Source: Ectopseudomonas mendocina
GTDB lineage: Bacteria; Pseudomonadota; Gammaproteobacteria; Pseudomonadales; Pseudomonadaceae
Assembly: GCF_008041835.1 (NCBI RefSeq)
Contig: NZ_VRYE01000041.1
Span: 1 to 38,943 of the forward strand
Reading direction: 5' to 3'
Length of the DNA stretch: 38,943 bases
In this document: in pieces, positions 15,609 through 23,794 of the stretch
Numbering within the stretch: position 1 is the stretch's first letter
Layout of the letters: every line of letters begins with the position of its first letter
Translations under genes and position numbers: made by a program
The notes under the pieces: generated by a model
What the model was told of the DNA's origin: nothing
The model's input: the letters and a program-made list of their open reading frames with translations, nothing else
The model's database searches: none

Positions 15609-17005
15609 CTGCACCTTCCGCGATATCCACGACGGTGCAGGGCAAGGCTCTGGCCGTCGTGGAGGTCAAGACCAGTGGCGTGCATCCGGGGCGAGATGTC
15701 ATCTGGGAGCTGGCGATCATCCAGGTCGACAGCGACGGTAACGTCAGCGCACGTTTGCACTGGTTGTTCGAGCCCGATATCGCCCTGCCGCCGCAGCTAT
15801 TGCGCCTGAGTGGCCTGCATCCACTTGAACTGTGCGGCCAGCCGCGTATCGAGAGCCAGGCACAGGCGATCACCGAGGCTATCCGGGGGCGGGTATTGGT
15901 TGGCTACAACCTGCGTTTTGCCCTGGCTTTTTTGCGCCGGGTACTGCCTGACTGGAAGACGCTGCGCCCGCCGCAACTCTGCATACTGCGCCTGGCCAGG
16001 GTGGCCCTGCCGGACTTGGCCAGTGCCGGCTTCGATGCGCTCTGCGCGCATTTCGCGATTAAGCGCTTCTTCCGTGATCGGGCCGTGCCTGACGCCGAGG
16101 CCGTGCTGAGTGTGCTCCGGCATTTGCTGCAGTGTGTTGCGCCGACTGCGCTGGCGAGCCAGCTACGCAGTGCGGCACGGCCTCCGTTGCTGCCGGCAGA
16201 GCGTTTTGCGGCCTTACCGGAACGTCCAGGCGTGTACTACTTTCTCGGCGATGGCGATGCGCAGCTGTACGTGGGCAAGAGCCGCAACCTGCGTCGTCGG
16301 GTGATGTCGCACTTCAATAACGACCACCGCGACCGCCGCAGCCTGCAGATGATCCAGCAGATCCGTGATGTGCGGGTCATCCCGACTGCCGGCGAGCTGG
16401 GCGCGTTGTTGCTCGAGTCGCACGAAATCAAGCGCCTGCAGCCCCTGTACAACCGCCGTCTGCGCAAGCAGCGCGAGTTGCTGACCTGGGCGCTGCTGGG
16501 CGAGCCGGGCGCTCTGCAGCTCGATCTGCTGCAGCATCAGGCGCTGACGCCTGGGGGGCGCCATGCCGGGCTGTTTCGTTCGCGCCATCATGCCCGGCAA
16601 TGGTTGCTGGAACAGGCCCGCGAGCGGCACTTGTGCCTGCGTGTCCTCGGCCTGGAGGAGGGCGACGGTGCCTGTTTCGCCTACCAGCTTGGGCGCTGCG
16701 CGGGCGCCTGCTGTGGCGCAGAGTCACGCCGGCGTCACGATGCGCGACTGCTGGCTGGTGCCGAGCGCCTGCAGACCCAGGCCTGGCCCTGGGCCGGGCC
16801 GGTTGCGCTGGTCGAGCGCGACGAGCGCCATGGGCTCTGCCAGTGGCATGTGCTCGATCAGTGGCGTCACCTCGGCACGGTCGATCGTCCCGAACTGGCG
16901 GCGCCGTTACTGGCCGAGCGGCAGGGCGGCTTCAATCTCGATACGTATCACATCCTGCTCGGCCATCTGCGCCGTCACCCCACCATGGAGATCGTGCCGC
17001 TGTGA
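15605..17005 (+). CDS. Degenerate DEDDh-exonuclease / GIY-YIG (UvrC-N, Cho-like) fusion
   Basis: 466 residues from the GTG at 15605, overlapping the previous stop (GTGA). Residues about 15-175 form a DnaQ-type fold whose catalytic residues are mostly replaced. The Exo I position reads VVEVKTSG (E20 and K22 instead of D and E), Exo II NLRFALAFL (A106 instead of D), and Exo III DRAVPD (D158 instead of H, D163 kept). Nuclease activity there is unlikely. Residues about 205-290 are a GIY-YIG domain as in UvrC/Cho, with G209-V-Y and YVGKSRNLRRRV, and ESHEIKRLQPLYN, and it looks intact. A Cys-rich stretch (ACFAYQLGRCAGACCG, about residues 358-373) follows, as in UvrC. Likely a DNA-incising nuclease for damage repair, coupled to the photolyase downstream. 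Confidence 0.85.
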   Translation: MTAPSAISTTVQGKALAVVEVKTSGVHPGRDVIWELAIIQVDSDGNVSARLHWLFEPDIALPPQLLRLSGLHPLELCGQPRIESQAQAITEAIRGRVLVGYNLRFALAFLRRVLPDWKTLRPPQLCILRLARVALPDLASAGFDALCAHFAIKRFFRDRAVPDAEAVLSVLRHLLQCVAPTALASQLRSAARPPLLPAERFAALPERPGVYYFLGDGDAQLYVGKSRNLRRRVMSHFNNDHRDRRSLQMIQQIRDVRVIPTAGELGALLLESHEIKRLQPLYNRRLRKQRELLTWALLGEPGALQLDLLQHQALTPGGRHAGLFRSRHHARQWLLEQARERHLCLRVLGLEEGDGACFAYQLGRCAGACCGAESRRRHDARLLAGAERLQTQAWPWAGPVALVERDERHGLCQWHVLDQWRHLGTVDRPELAAPLLAERQGGFNLDTYHILLGHLRRHPTMEIVPL

Positions 17006-18537
17006 GTGCACGTCGTCTGATTCTGATCCTGGGGGATCAGCTCACCCCAGGCCTCGGAGGCCTGGCAGATATCGACCCGTTACGGGATCACGTACTGCTG
17101 GCCGAGGTGATGGAAGAGGCCAGCCATGTGCCGCATCACCCGAAGAAGATCGCGTTGATCTTCAGCGCCATGCGCCACTTTGCCGAGACGCTGCGTCAGC
17201 AGGGCATCAGGGTGCATTACGTGGCCCTTGATGACCCTGACAACAGCGGCTCCCTGCCGGGCGAACTGCTGCGCTGGACGCAGCGGCTCAACCCGGCCGA
17301 GGTGCACCTTACCGAATGCGGCGACTGGCGCCTGGAGCAGGCGCTGCGTCATTGTGGCGTACCGATTCACTGGCACCCGGACAGCCGCTTTCTCTGCAGC
17401 CGCGAGGCCTTCGCCGACTGGGCCAAGGGGCGCAAGCAGTTGCGCATGGAGTTCTTCTACCGGGAGATGCGCCGCGCCAGCGGTCTGCTGCTCAACCCCG
17501 ATGGCACGCCCGAGGGGGGCGCCTGGAACTTCGATGCCGATAACCGCAAGGCATTGCCCAAAGGTGTACATCCGCCGGCACCCTTGCGCATCGAGCCGGA
17601 TGCCATCACGACCGAGGTGCTGGCGCTGGTGGCACGGCGATTTACCCATCACTACGGCCGTCTGGATGGTTTCGACTATCCGGTGACTGCCGAACAGGCC
17701 GAGCGTCTCTGGGAGCATTTTCTCGCCCGTGGCCTGGCTGATTTCGGTGATTACCAGGACGCCATGGCCGATGACGAGCCGTTTCTTTTTCATTCACGCA
17801 TCAGCGCCGCGCTGAACATTGGCCTGCTCGACATGCGCCAGCTCTGTGCAGATGTCGAGGCGGCCTATCGCGCTGGTGACGTGCCGCTGAACGCTGCTGA
17901 AGGCTTCATCCGCCAGTTGATCGGCTGGCGCGAGTATGTGCGCGGCATCTACTGGCTGCGCATGCCGGAGTACGCCGAGGGCAACCGCTTCGGCAATTCA
18001 CGGGCGCTGCCGGCGTTCTACTGGACCGGCAAGACGCGTATGAACTGCATGCGTCAGGCCATCGGCCAGACGCTGGAGCATGCCTACGCGCACCATATCC
18101 AGCGGCTGATGGTCACCGGCAACTTCGCCCTGCTCGCCGGCATTACGCCCAAGGCCATCTGCGACTGGTACCTGGCCGTGTACATGGACGCGTTCGACTG
18201 GGTCGAGCTGCCCAATACCCTGGGTATGGTGATGCACGCCGATGGCGGCTACCTCGGCTCCAAGCCCTACTGCGCCAGCGGCCAGTACATCAAGCGCATG
18301 TCCAACCATTGCCAGGGCTGCAGCTACAAGGTCAGCGAGAGCACGGGCGAGTCGGCTTGCCCGTTCAATTCGCTGTACTGGCACTTTCTCATGCGTCATC
18401 GCGAGCTGCTGGAGCGCAACCCGCGCATCGGCATGGTCTATCGCAATCTGGCGCGCATGCCCGAAGCCAAGCAGCAGGCGCTGTGGGACTGGGGTGAGCG
18501 ACTGCTGGCAAAACTCGATGCCGGAGAGATGCTGTGA
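17002..18537 (+). CDS. Fe-S (6-4) photolyase / bacterial cryptochrome (PhrB/CryB type)
   Basis: 511 residues from the GTG at 17002, overlapping the preceding stop (GTGA). It is the prokaryotic Fe-S photolyase family ('deoxyribodipyrimidine photolyase-related'), which uses FAD and light to reverse (6-4) photoproducts. It opens with [13 protein letters not shown]. The four Fe-S ligand cysteines are visible: C349 (RMNCMRQ), C437 and C440 (CQGC) and C453 (ESACPFN). These sit one residue from the positions I recall for Agrobacterium PhrB (350, 438, 441, 454). FAD-binding segments such as [11 protein letters not shown] and [15 protein letters not shown] are present. It is third in the operon, with repair genes on both sides. 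Repair versus signalling activity cannot be decided from sequence. Confidence 0.93.
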   Translation: MSARRLILILGDQLTPGLGGLADIDPLRDHVLLAEVMEEASHVPHHPKKIALIFSAMRHFAETLRQQGIRVHYVALDDPDNSGSLPGELLRWTQRLNPAEVHLTECGDWRLEQALRHCGVPIHWHPDSRFLCSREAFADWAKGRKQLRMEFFYREMRRASGLLLNPDGTPEGGAWNFDADNRKALPKGVHPPAPLRIEPDAITTEVLALVARRFTHHYGRLDGFDYPVTAEQAERLWEHFLARGLADFGDYQDAMADDEPFLFHSRISAALNIGLLDMRQLCADVEAAYRAGDVPLNAAEGFIRQLIGWREYVRGIYWLRMPEYAEGNRFGNSRALPAFYWTGKTRMNCMRQAIGQTLEHAYAHHIQRLMVTGNFALLAGITPKAICDWYLAVYMDAFDWVELPNTLGMVMHADGGYLGSKPYCASGQYIKRMSNHCQGCSYKVSESTGESACPFNSLYWHFLMRHRELLERNPRIGMVYRNLARMPEAKQQALWDWGERLLAKLDAGEML

Positions 18538-18671
18538 AAAAGAGCGAGCTGCCGGTGAAGACCTGCGCGGTGTGTGGCCTGCCGTTCACCTGGCGCAAGA
18601 AGTGGGCGCGGTGCTGGGACGAGGTGCGCTACTGCTCCGAGCGCTGTCGGCGCGTGCGCAACACGCAATAG
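18534..18671 (+). CDS. DUF2256 small zinc-ribbon-like protein
   Basis: A 45-residue protein from the GTG at 18534, overlapping the photolyase stop (GTGA), ending in TAG at 18669-18671. It begins [20 protein letters not shown] and carries C11-x2-C14 and C34-x3-C38, with one more Cys at 27, the pattern of DUF2256. The rest is basic and Trp-rich (WRKKWARCW), so nucleic-acid binding is plausible. DUF2256 genes are commonly found beside Fe-S photolyases, supporting a role with that enzyme. Its size makes it easy to miss in automated annotation. This is the last gene of the operon. Confidence 0.85.
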   Translation: MKKSELPVKTCAVCGLPFTWRKKWARCWDEVRYCSERCRRVRNTQ

Positions 18672-18801
18672 GAGAGAGTGTCGCCGCTCATGCGTCTCCC
18701 GCGGATTCAGATGCGACGGGCAATGCGTAGCGCCGTGACGCCGCGCCTGGCTTCTGTGCTAGTCTGGCCGACCTTTTTCCCAGCCCCAAGCGGAGCCCTT
18801 C

Positions 18802-19431
18802 ATGTCCGAATTCAACTTCAGTCCCGACCTGTCCTCCGATGAAGGCCGCGTCAGCTACGGCATCGGTCGTCAACTCGGTGGTCAGCTGCGTGACAACCCG
18901 CCGCCGGGGGTCGATCTGAACGCCATTCTCGCCGGCCTGACCGACGCCTTTACCGGCCAGGCCAGCCGCGTTTCCGAGGCCGAGCTGGGCGCCAGCTTCA
19001 AGGTCATCCGCGAAATCATGCAGGCCGAAGCTGCTGCCAAGGCCGAAGCCGCTGCCGGGGAAGGTCGTGCCTACCTGGCCGAGAATGCCAAGCGCGAAGG
19101 CGTGACCGTGTTGCCGTCCGGCCTGCAGTACGAAGTACTGGTCGCAGGCGAGGGCGCCAAGCCGTCGGCCGACGACCAGGTGCGTACCCACTACCACGGC
19201 ACCTTGATCGACGGCACGGTGTTCGACAGCTCCTACGAGCGTGGCCAGCCGGCTGAGTTTCCGGTTGGTGGTGTGATTCCGGGCTGGGTCGAGGCTCTGC
19301 AACTGATGGGCACCGGCAGCAAGTGGCGCCTGCACGTGCCCAGTGAGCTGGCCTATGGCGCCCAGGGCGTCGGCAGCATCCCGCCGCACAGTGTGCTGGT
19401 GTTTGATGTCGAGCTGCTCGACATCCTGTAA
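18802..19431 (+). CDS. fklB: FKBP-type peptidyl-prolyl cis-trans isomerase FklB
   Basis: 209 residues, ATG at 18802 with CGGAG 9 bases upstream. The N-terminal FKBP_N dimerisation region (about 1-100) contains a long Ala/Glu helix (MQAEAAAKAEAAAGEGRAYLAENAK split across it). The C-terminal FKBP fold (about 115-209) has VRTHYHGTLIDGTVFDSS, GVIPGWVEALQLM and LAYGAQGVGSIPPHSVLVF, with the usual aromatic pocket residues. It has no signal peptide, so it should be cytoplasmic like E. coli FklB. It accelerates prolyl bond isomerisation in protein folding. It lies 130 bp after DUF2256 and probably has its own promoter. Confidence 0.93.
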   Translation: MSEFNFSPDLSSDEGRVSYGIGRQLGGQLRDNPPPGVDLNAILAGLTDAFTGQASRVSEAELGASFKVIREIMQAEAAAKAEAAAGEGRAYLAENAKREGVTVLPSGLQYEVLVAGEGAKPSADDQVRTHYHGTLIDGTVFDSSYERGQPAEFPVGGVIPGWVEALQLMGTGSKWRLHVPSELAYGAQGVGSIPPHSVLVFDVELLDIL

Positions 19432-19442
19432 GAGTCGTTAAC

Positions 19443-19630
19443 GGCCTGCTGCGCGTCGGCGCTACTGCGTTAAAAACAAGCTCGGAGAGTCGCTTGCGGC
19501 TAACGCGCTTCAGCGCGGCCCGGAGGGCGAGCGAAGCGAGTAATGCTCATTTACAAAAGTACAGTCGCCCGCGACTCCGACCGTTCCTCGCTTGTTTTTG
19601 CCTTGTATCGCTCTAGCTCGCGATGCCGGC
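19443..19630. repeat. Imperfect inverted-repeat element (MITE/REP-like), about 190 bp
   Basis: A gene-free block after fklB. AAAAACAAGC (19472-19481) pairs with GCTTGTTTTT (19590-19599), with weaker pairing extending outward for about 30 more bases. It looks like an interspersed non-autonomous repeat of a type I associate with pseudomonad genomes. No ORF of its own. Confidence 0.45.
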
Positions 19631-19704
19631 AAGAGGTTTGTAGTTGTGGGGTGCGCTTTGCGCACCGAACCACTGCAAGCGCTGTTTTTGTCCACCACGA
19701 CCAC

Positions 19705-19730
19705 GGTGGACGGGTGAAGCGTCGTCCACC
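19705..19730. repeat. REP-like hairpin, GGTGGACG/CGTCCACC family
   Basis: GGTGGACG-N10-CGTCCACC followed by CTACG. The same design recurs at 32549-32573 (GGTGGATG/CATCCACC, followed by CTAC), so the two are members of one interspersed family. It lies in the gene-free stretch 19432-19783. Confidence 0.55.
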
Positions 19731-19744
19731 CTACGCTACGTACG

Positions 19745-19777
19745 AAACGGCCCTTCTGCAGCGCAGAAGGGCCGTTT
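19745..19777. terminator. Bidirectional terminator hairpin
   Basis: AAACGGCCCTTCTGC-N3-GCAGAAGGGCCGTTT, a perfect 15-bp stem with T tracts on both strands. It ends the small gene at 19784-20014 and could also stop rightward transcription from fklB. Confidence 0.8.
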
Positions 19778-19783
19778 TGTCTT

Positions 19784-20014
19784 TCAGGATGGACGCAGGG
19801 CCCGTGCGTAGCAGTACAGAAACAGGCTGCGCACCAGCTCTTTGAGCACGATGGGCTCGCTGGAACTGAGCTCGTGCAAGTCCAGGTCGCCCTGGTCGCG
19901 CAGCTCGTCCAGCGCTTCTTCTTCCAGCATGGCGCAGACTTCCCCGGTTTCGCGGTTGAGGATGCGCAGGTAGGGATGCGGTCGGTCCAGCCAGGCATCG
20001 ATCAGGTAGGTCAT
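19784..20014 (-). CDS. Small conserved pseudomonad protein of unknown function
   Basis: 76 residues, ATG at 20014 with AAGGAG 8 bases upstream. The sequence begins MTYLIDAWLDRPHPYLRILN, followed by an acidic middle (EEEALDELRDQGDLDLHEL) and a C-terminal helix (VLKELVRSLFLYCYARALR). It has no signal peptide and no recognisable catalytic motif. It has its own ribosome site and a strong terminator, so it is a genuine single-gene unit. I do not recognise a named function. Confidence 0.7.
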   Translation of the reverse strand: MTYLIDAWLDRPHPYLRILNRETGEVCAMLEEEALDELRDQGDLDLHELSSSEPIVLKELVRSLFLYCYARALRPS

Positions 20015-20268
20015 GGCAGGTCTCCTTGGCCGTCATTGCGTAACTGAGAATAATTCCAATTACATAAATGGCAAGGGTTAATTGCGACCTTTTGTCGTTT
20101 GGCTGTTTTCAGTGGGGGCGGACAGGTCGAATGCTTGTCCGCCCTGCGTACTTTCCCCGCCAGCGAGCTGGAGGGCCGAAGCCTGCGTCACGGCGTCCAT
20201 TCTGCCGCGCAGGCCGAAGATGCTGGGGCGAGCCGCGTGCTGCGTGCCACGCCGGTTCGCAGGTTGGC

Positions 20269-21894
20269 TCAGGAACCCAGGCGGCGAGTCACTTCGCCCA
20301 GTTGCCCGGACATGTCATGCAGGTTGCGGCTGGCCTTCTGCGTGCGCTGAACGTTGTCCTGGTTGGCGCTGGCGATGGCGGTCAGCTCGGTGAGGTTGCG
20401 CGAGATGTCCTCGGCCACCGAGGTCTGCTCCTCGGCGGCGGTGGCGATCTGCTGGTTCATGTCGCGTATGGCTTCCACCGCCTCGGTGATGCGCTGCAGC
20501 ATGGCGCCGGCCTCGGTGACCTGGGTGACGCCCTGCTCACTGCGCTGCTGGCCGCTCTCGATGGCGCGCACGGCATTCAGCGCGCCGGTCTGCACGGTGT
20601 CGATGATCTGGTTGATTTCGGCGGTGGACTCGGCAGTGCGCTGCGCCAGGGTGCGCACCTCGTCGGCCACCACGGCGAAACCGCGACCCTGCTCGCCGGC
20701 GCGCGCTGCCTCGATGGCCGCGTTGAGGGCCAGCAGGTTGGTCTGCTCGGCGATGCCTCGGATCACTTCCAGCACCTTGCCGATGCGTCCGCTATCGCTT
20801 TCCAGGCGACGGATCACCTCGGCGGTATTGGCGATCTCGCCGCGAATGTCGGTGATGGTGGCGATGGTCGATTGCATCACCGTGCTGCCCTGGCGGGCCG
20901 AGTCGTCGGCATCGTTGGCCGCGTGCGCGGCGTCAGCGGCATGGCGCGCGACTTCCTGGGCGGTGGCGGACATCTCGTGCATGGCGGTGGCGACCTGATC
21001 GGTACGCTCGAACTGCTCGCTGACGCCCTCGGTCATGCGTGAGGCAATGGCGTTCAGCTCGCTGCTGGCGCTGTCGAGGTTCTGCGTGCTCTGGTGCAGA
21101 CGCTCGCTGGTGCTGGCGAGAAAGTCGCGCAGGGTATTCGCAGCGCGGGCCAGCAGGCCCAGTTCATCCTGGCGGTTGCTCTCCACGCGCTGGCCGAAGC
21201 GACCTTGGCTGAGCTGGTCGACATGACCGATCAGGTGGCGGATGGGCGTGATCAGATTACGGTTTATCAGCCACAGGCTGAACAGGGTGATGATCAAGGC
21301 GGCAGCCAGCATCACGAGGGTGCCGCTGAGAATGGTGCGTGCGGCGCTGGCGTTGATCTGCTCGGCCTGGCTCAGGCTGTTCTGGCGCAACTGCTCGACC
21401 AATGCAGCCATCTGCTCACTGGTGGCGCGGTCGATGCCTTTGACGGCTTCATCGCCGGCCCTGGCATCGGCACCAGCGGCCACGAAGGCGTCGCGGCCCT
21501 TGCGGTAATTGCCGCCGAGCGCCTGATGTTCGCTGCGCAGGCGTTCGACCTGCGTCTTCAAGGCCGGGTCGGCTGCGGCGACCTGGGTCAACTGGCCGAG
21601 AATGTCCTGCACCTTGCGCTCCTGCGCTTCGAACTGGCTCCAGTAGCGTTGCAGGTTGGCGCTGTCCTGGCCGCGTAGCAGGACGTTCTTCCACTCCTGC
21701 ACCTGGATCTTGAATTCGACGTTGGCCGCGTCGATCAGGCGTGAAGATTCCAGCGGCCCATCGAGCAGGCCCCGATAGGACTGAATGCCGCTGGAGAGGA
21801 AGCTGAAGCAGGCCAGTGCGGTGATCAGGATCAGCGTCAGGCTGCCGCCGAGCAGAGCGAGAATCTGCGCGCGCAGGGATTTTTGCAGGAACAT
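20269..21894 (-). CDS. Methyl-accepting chemotaxis protein
   Basis: 541 residues, ATG at 21894 with GAGG 9 bases upstream. TM1 at about 10-33 (ILALLGGSLTLILITALACFSF) is followed by a periplasmic four-helix-bundle-type sensor (about 35-185), TM2 at about 188-210, HAMP (about 211-265) and the signalling domain. The conserved hairpin tip reads GIAEQTNLLALNAAIEAARA followed by GEQGRGFAVVADEVR. It transmits ligand binding to CheA/CheW. There is no CheR-docking pentapeptide; the protein ends TRRLGS. The ligand is unknown. It is a single gene with no chemotaxis genes nearby. Confidence 0.92.
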   Translation of the reverse strand: MFLQKSLRAQILALLGGSLTLILITALACFSFLSSGIQSYRGLLDGPLESSRLIDAANVEFKIQVQEWKNVLLRGQDSANLQRYWSQFEAQERKVQDILGQLTQVAAADPALKTQVERLRSEHQALGGNYRKGRDAFVAAGADARAGDEAVKGIDRATSEQMAALVEQLRQNSLSQAEQINASAARTILSGTLVMLAAALIITLFSLWLINRNLITPIRHLIGHVDQLSQGRFGQRVESNRQDELGLLARAANTLRDFLASTSERLHQSTQNLDSASSELNAIASRMTEGVSEQFERTDQVATAMHEMSATAQEVARHAADAAHAANDADDSARQGSTVMQSTIATITDIRGEIANTAEVIRRLESDSGRIGKVLEVIRGIAEQTNLLALNAAIEAARAGEQGRGFAVVADEVRTLAQRTAESTAEINQIIDTVQTGALNAVRAIESGQQRSEQGVTQVTEAGAMLQRITEAVEAIRDMNQQIATAAEEQTSVAEDISRNLTELTAIASANQDNVQRTQKASRNLHDMSGQLGEVTRRLGS

Positions 21895-22175
21895 GATGGA
21901 ATGCCTCGGAAGTCAGGCGTAGCGGGACATGCTCAGCGTAGAAGATGAATATTGCAGATTTGTGACATGTCTAGACAGGTTGCGTTGCTCAGGTATTGAG
22001 CACGTAGCGGGAGGGCTGCTTCAGTGGTGCCTGGCCGAGTAGCAGCACGCTTGCCGCGACGACGCGAGGGAAAGGAAGCCGCCCCTGGGAGGGGGCGGTG
22101 TGGATCAGGTACGCAGGATTTCGTTGATTGTGCAGGGTTTGGGGTGTAACGCGCTGAACACCTGCCAGAGCACGA

Positions 22176-22334
22176 ATGTCAGATCCAGTGCGTGTCGATG
22201 GCGGTGACGCGCTGGCCAAGGTGCACGAGCTGTATCGGGCCAAGGGCCTGGGTTCGCGCGATGACGCCATGGCCATGCAGTATCTGATCCCCGGTTGGAC
22301 TTTCAATAACAAGAAACCCTGCCTGGTGCGTTGA
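22176..22334 (+). pseudogene. Remnant of a glucarate dehydratase gene (C-terminus)
   Basis: Reads about 50 residues ending [26 protein letters not shown] and a stop. From memory this is the C-terminal tail of the GudD-type D-glucarate dehydratase family (enolase superfamily). The normal protein is about 445 residues. No upstream part of the gene is present; the 5' flank (21895-22175) is non-coding. It is followed at once by the remnants of a transporter and galactarate dehydratase, so this is a decayed sugar-diacid catabolic locus. Confidence 0.6.
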
Positions 22335-22368
22335 GCTAAGTCCGACGCCGTTCCGTGATCCTGCTGTC

Positions 22369-22428
22369 CCGTAGGGTGTGCTTTAGCCCACCATGGCTAC
22401 AATCGGTGGGCTAAAGCCCACCCTACGG
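22369..22428. repeat. REP hairpin, 24-bp arms
   Basis: CCGTAGGGTGTGCTTTAGCC (continuing to 22392) pairs with 22405-22428 with one mismatch, leaving a 12-nt loop. It is typical of the pseudomonad GTAGGGTGGG...CCCACCCTAC repeats. A shorter relative is at 30441-30461. It lies between two pseudogene fragments and may mark the deletion breakpoint. Confidence 0.65.
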
Positions 22429-22469
22429 ATTGATGACTTTGGCTGACTCGGAACGCCGGCCGGCCATCA

Positions 22470-22834
22470 GCGGGTGCGTCGGTGGTGTGCTCGGCGGGTT
22501 GCTGTCCGACGGCATGCTGCGTCGCGGTCATTCGCTGACCCTGGCGCGCAAGCTGCCGAAGGTGCTTGGCCTGCTGCTGTCGAGCGCTGTGGTGCTGTGC
22601 ATCTACGTCGACAGTGGCAGCCGTAACATCCTTGGTGTGACCACCACGGTGCAATGCGTGGTCGGCGTGCTCGATCATGTGCTCGAGCGCGTACGCAAGG
22701 AAGTCCAGCCCAAGTACCCCAATGTCGATGACGTGGTGGCGCTGTCGCACAGCTACGGCTGCGGCGTGGCGATCAACGCGCCGAACGCCTGCGTCTGCAC
22801 AACGATCTGGTACTGTTCAACCTGGCGCCGGTGA
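22470..22834 (+). pseudogene. Fused remnants of a hexarate MFS transporter and galactarate dehydratase
   Basis: One open frame joins two unrelated pieces. [20 protein letters not shown] and the following [18 protein letters not shown] (to about 22612) look like an internal stretch of GudP/GarP-type D-glucarate/galactarate MFS transporters. Then [20 protein letters not shown] and [19 protein letters not shown] look like galactarate dehydratase (GarD/UxaA family). After about 22782 the frame is broken. Another frame then reads [18 protein letters not shown] and stops at 22837-22839, apparently the tail of a further gene I cannot name. None of these is functional. Together with the GudD tail at 22176 they record deletions through a glucarate/galactarate operon. 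Confidence 0.6.
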
Positions 22835-22852
22835 CCTGAACGGGGGATCGTC

Positions 22853-23794
22853 ATGAGCAAACCCAAGGTGTTACAGATCGGCCCGCTGAGCGAGCGCTTC
22901 AACCGCGAGCTGGCCGAAGAGTATGAGGTCAGCGCGCTGTGGCAACAGGCTGAGCCGCTGGCATTCCTGCGTGAGCAGGGCGAGCAGTTCATCTACATGG
23001 TGTCTTCGGCGCGTTTCGGCTGCACTGCTGACCAGCTCGCGCTGCTGCCGAATCTGCGCGCCATCTGCAGTTTCGGCGTGGGCTACGACCCCTATCCGCT
23101 GGAGCTGCTGCGTGATCGCGGCATCGTGCTCAGCACCACGCCGGACGTGCTCAACGACTGCGTGGCCGACCTGGCCATGGGCTTGATGATCGACAGCGCG
23201 CGGCGCCTGTCCGAGGCCGATCGCTTCGTGCGCAGCGGCGCCTGGAGCAGCACTACGGGCTTCCCGCTGGCGCGACGGGTCAGCGGCAAGCGCCTGGGTA
23301 TCGTCGGCCTTGGTCGTATCGGCGAGGCGGTTGCCCAGCGCGCCGCAGGGTTCGCCATGCTGGTGCGTTACCACAATCGCCGTGCGGTCGAGGGCAGCCC
23401 TTACCCGCATGAGCCGGATCTGCTGGCGCTGGCGCGCTGGGCGGATTTCCTGGTGCTGACCTGCCCGGGCGGCAAGGCCACTCAACATCTGATCAACGCC
23501 GAGGTGCTTGAAGCACTTGGTCCGGATGGTTTTCTGATCAATGTGGCGCGCGGTTCGGTGGTCGATGAGGCGGCGTTGATCAAGGCACTGCAAACGAGTG
23601 TGATCGCCGGTGCCGGGCTGGACGTTTACGAGCATGAACCCCAGGTTCCAGCCGCGCTACGTGAGTTGGACAACGTGGTGCTGTTGCCGCACGTCGGCAG
23701 TGGCAGCGTCGAAACGCGCCAGCAGATGGCCGATCTTGTGCTGGACAACCTGCGCGCCTTCATCGCCACCGGCAAGCTGCTGACGCCGCTCTGA
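22853..23794 (+). CDS. D-isomer-specific 2-hydroxyacid dehydrogenase
   Basis: 313 residues, ATG at 22853 with GGGGGA upstream. It is the NAD(P)-dependent 2-hydroxyacid dehydrogenase family (glyoxylate/hydroxypyruvate/2-ketogluconate reductases). The Rossmann motif GIVGLGRIGEAVA lies at about 145. The catalytic triad is visible as Arg in NVARGSVVDEAAL, Glu in DVYEHEP and His in LLPHVGSGS. Length is normal. It lies directly after the glucarate/galactarate gene scar, so it may be the sole survivor of a sugar-acid catabolic cluster; this is inference. The precise substrate cannot be read from sequence. It ends before a strong terminator at 23894. Confidence 0.9.
   Translation: MSKPKVLQIGPLSERFNRELAEEYEVSALWQQAEPLAFLREQGEQFIYMVSSARFGCTADQLALLPNLRAICSFGVGYDPYPLELLRDRGIVLSTTPDVLNDCVADLAMGLMIDSARRLSEADRFVRSGAWSSTTGFPLARRVSGKRLGIVGLGRIGEAVAQRAAGFAMLVRYHNRRAVEGSPYPHEPDLLALARWADFLVLTCPGGKATQHLINAEVLEALGPDGFLINVARGSVVDEAALIKALQTSVIAGAGLDVYEHEPQVPAALRELDNVVLLPHVGSGSVETRQQMADLVLDNLRAFIATGKLLTPL

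Noticed and set aside
20068..21042. 324-codon open frame opposite the chemoreceptor
   Set aside because: Antisense shadow of the conserved MCP signalling domain in high-GC DNA; no ribosome site or family features.
22088..22103. CCGCCCC/GGGGCGG-like hairpin near 22080-22104 as a terminator
   Set aside because: GC-rich hairpin with only a weak T-rich flank on the minus strand and no intact gene ending there; possibly left over from the lost locus.
22430..22834. 134-codon open frame that could be called a hypothetical protein
   Set aside because: It fuses pieces of two unrelated families (MFS transporter and galactarate dehydratase) and is better explained as a deletion scar.
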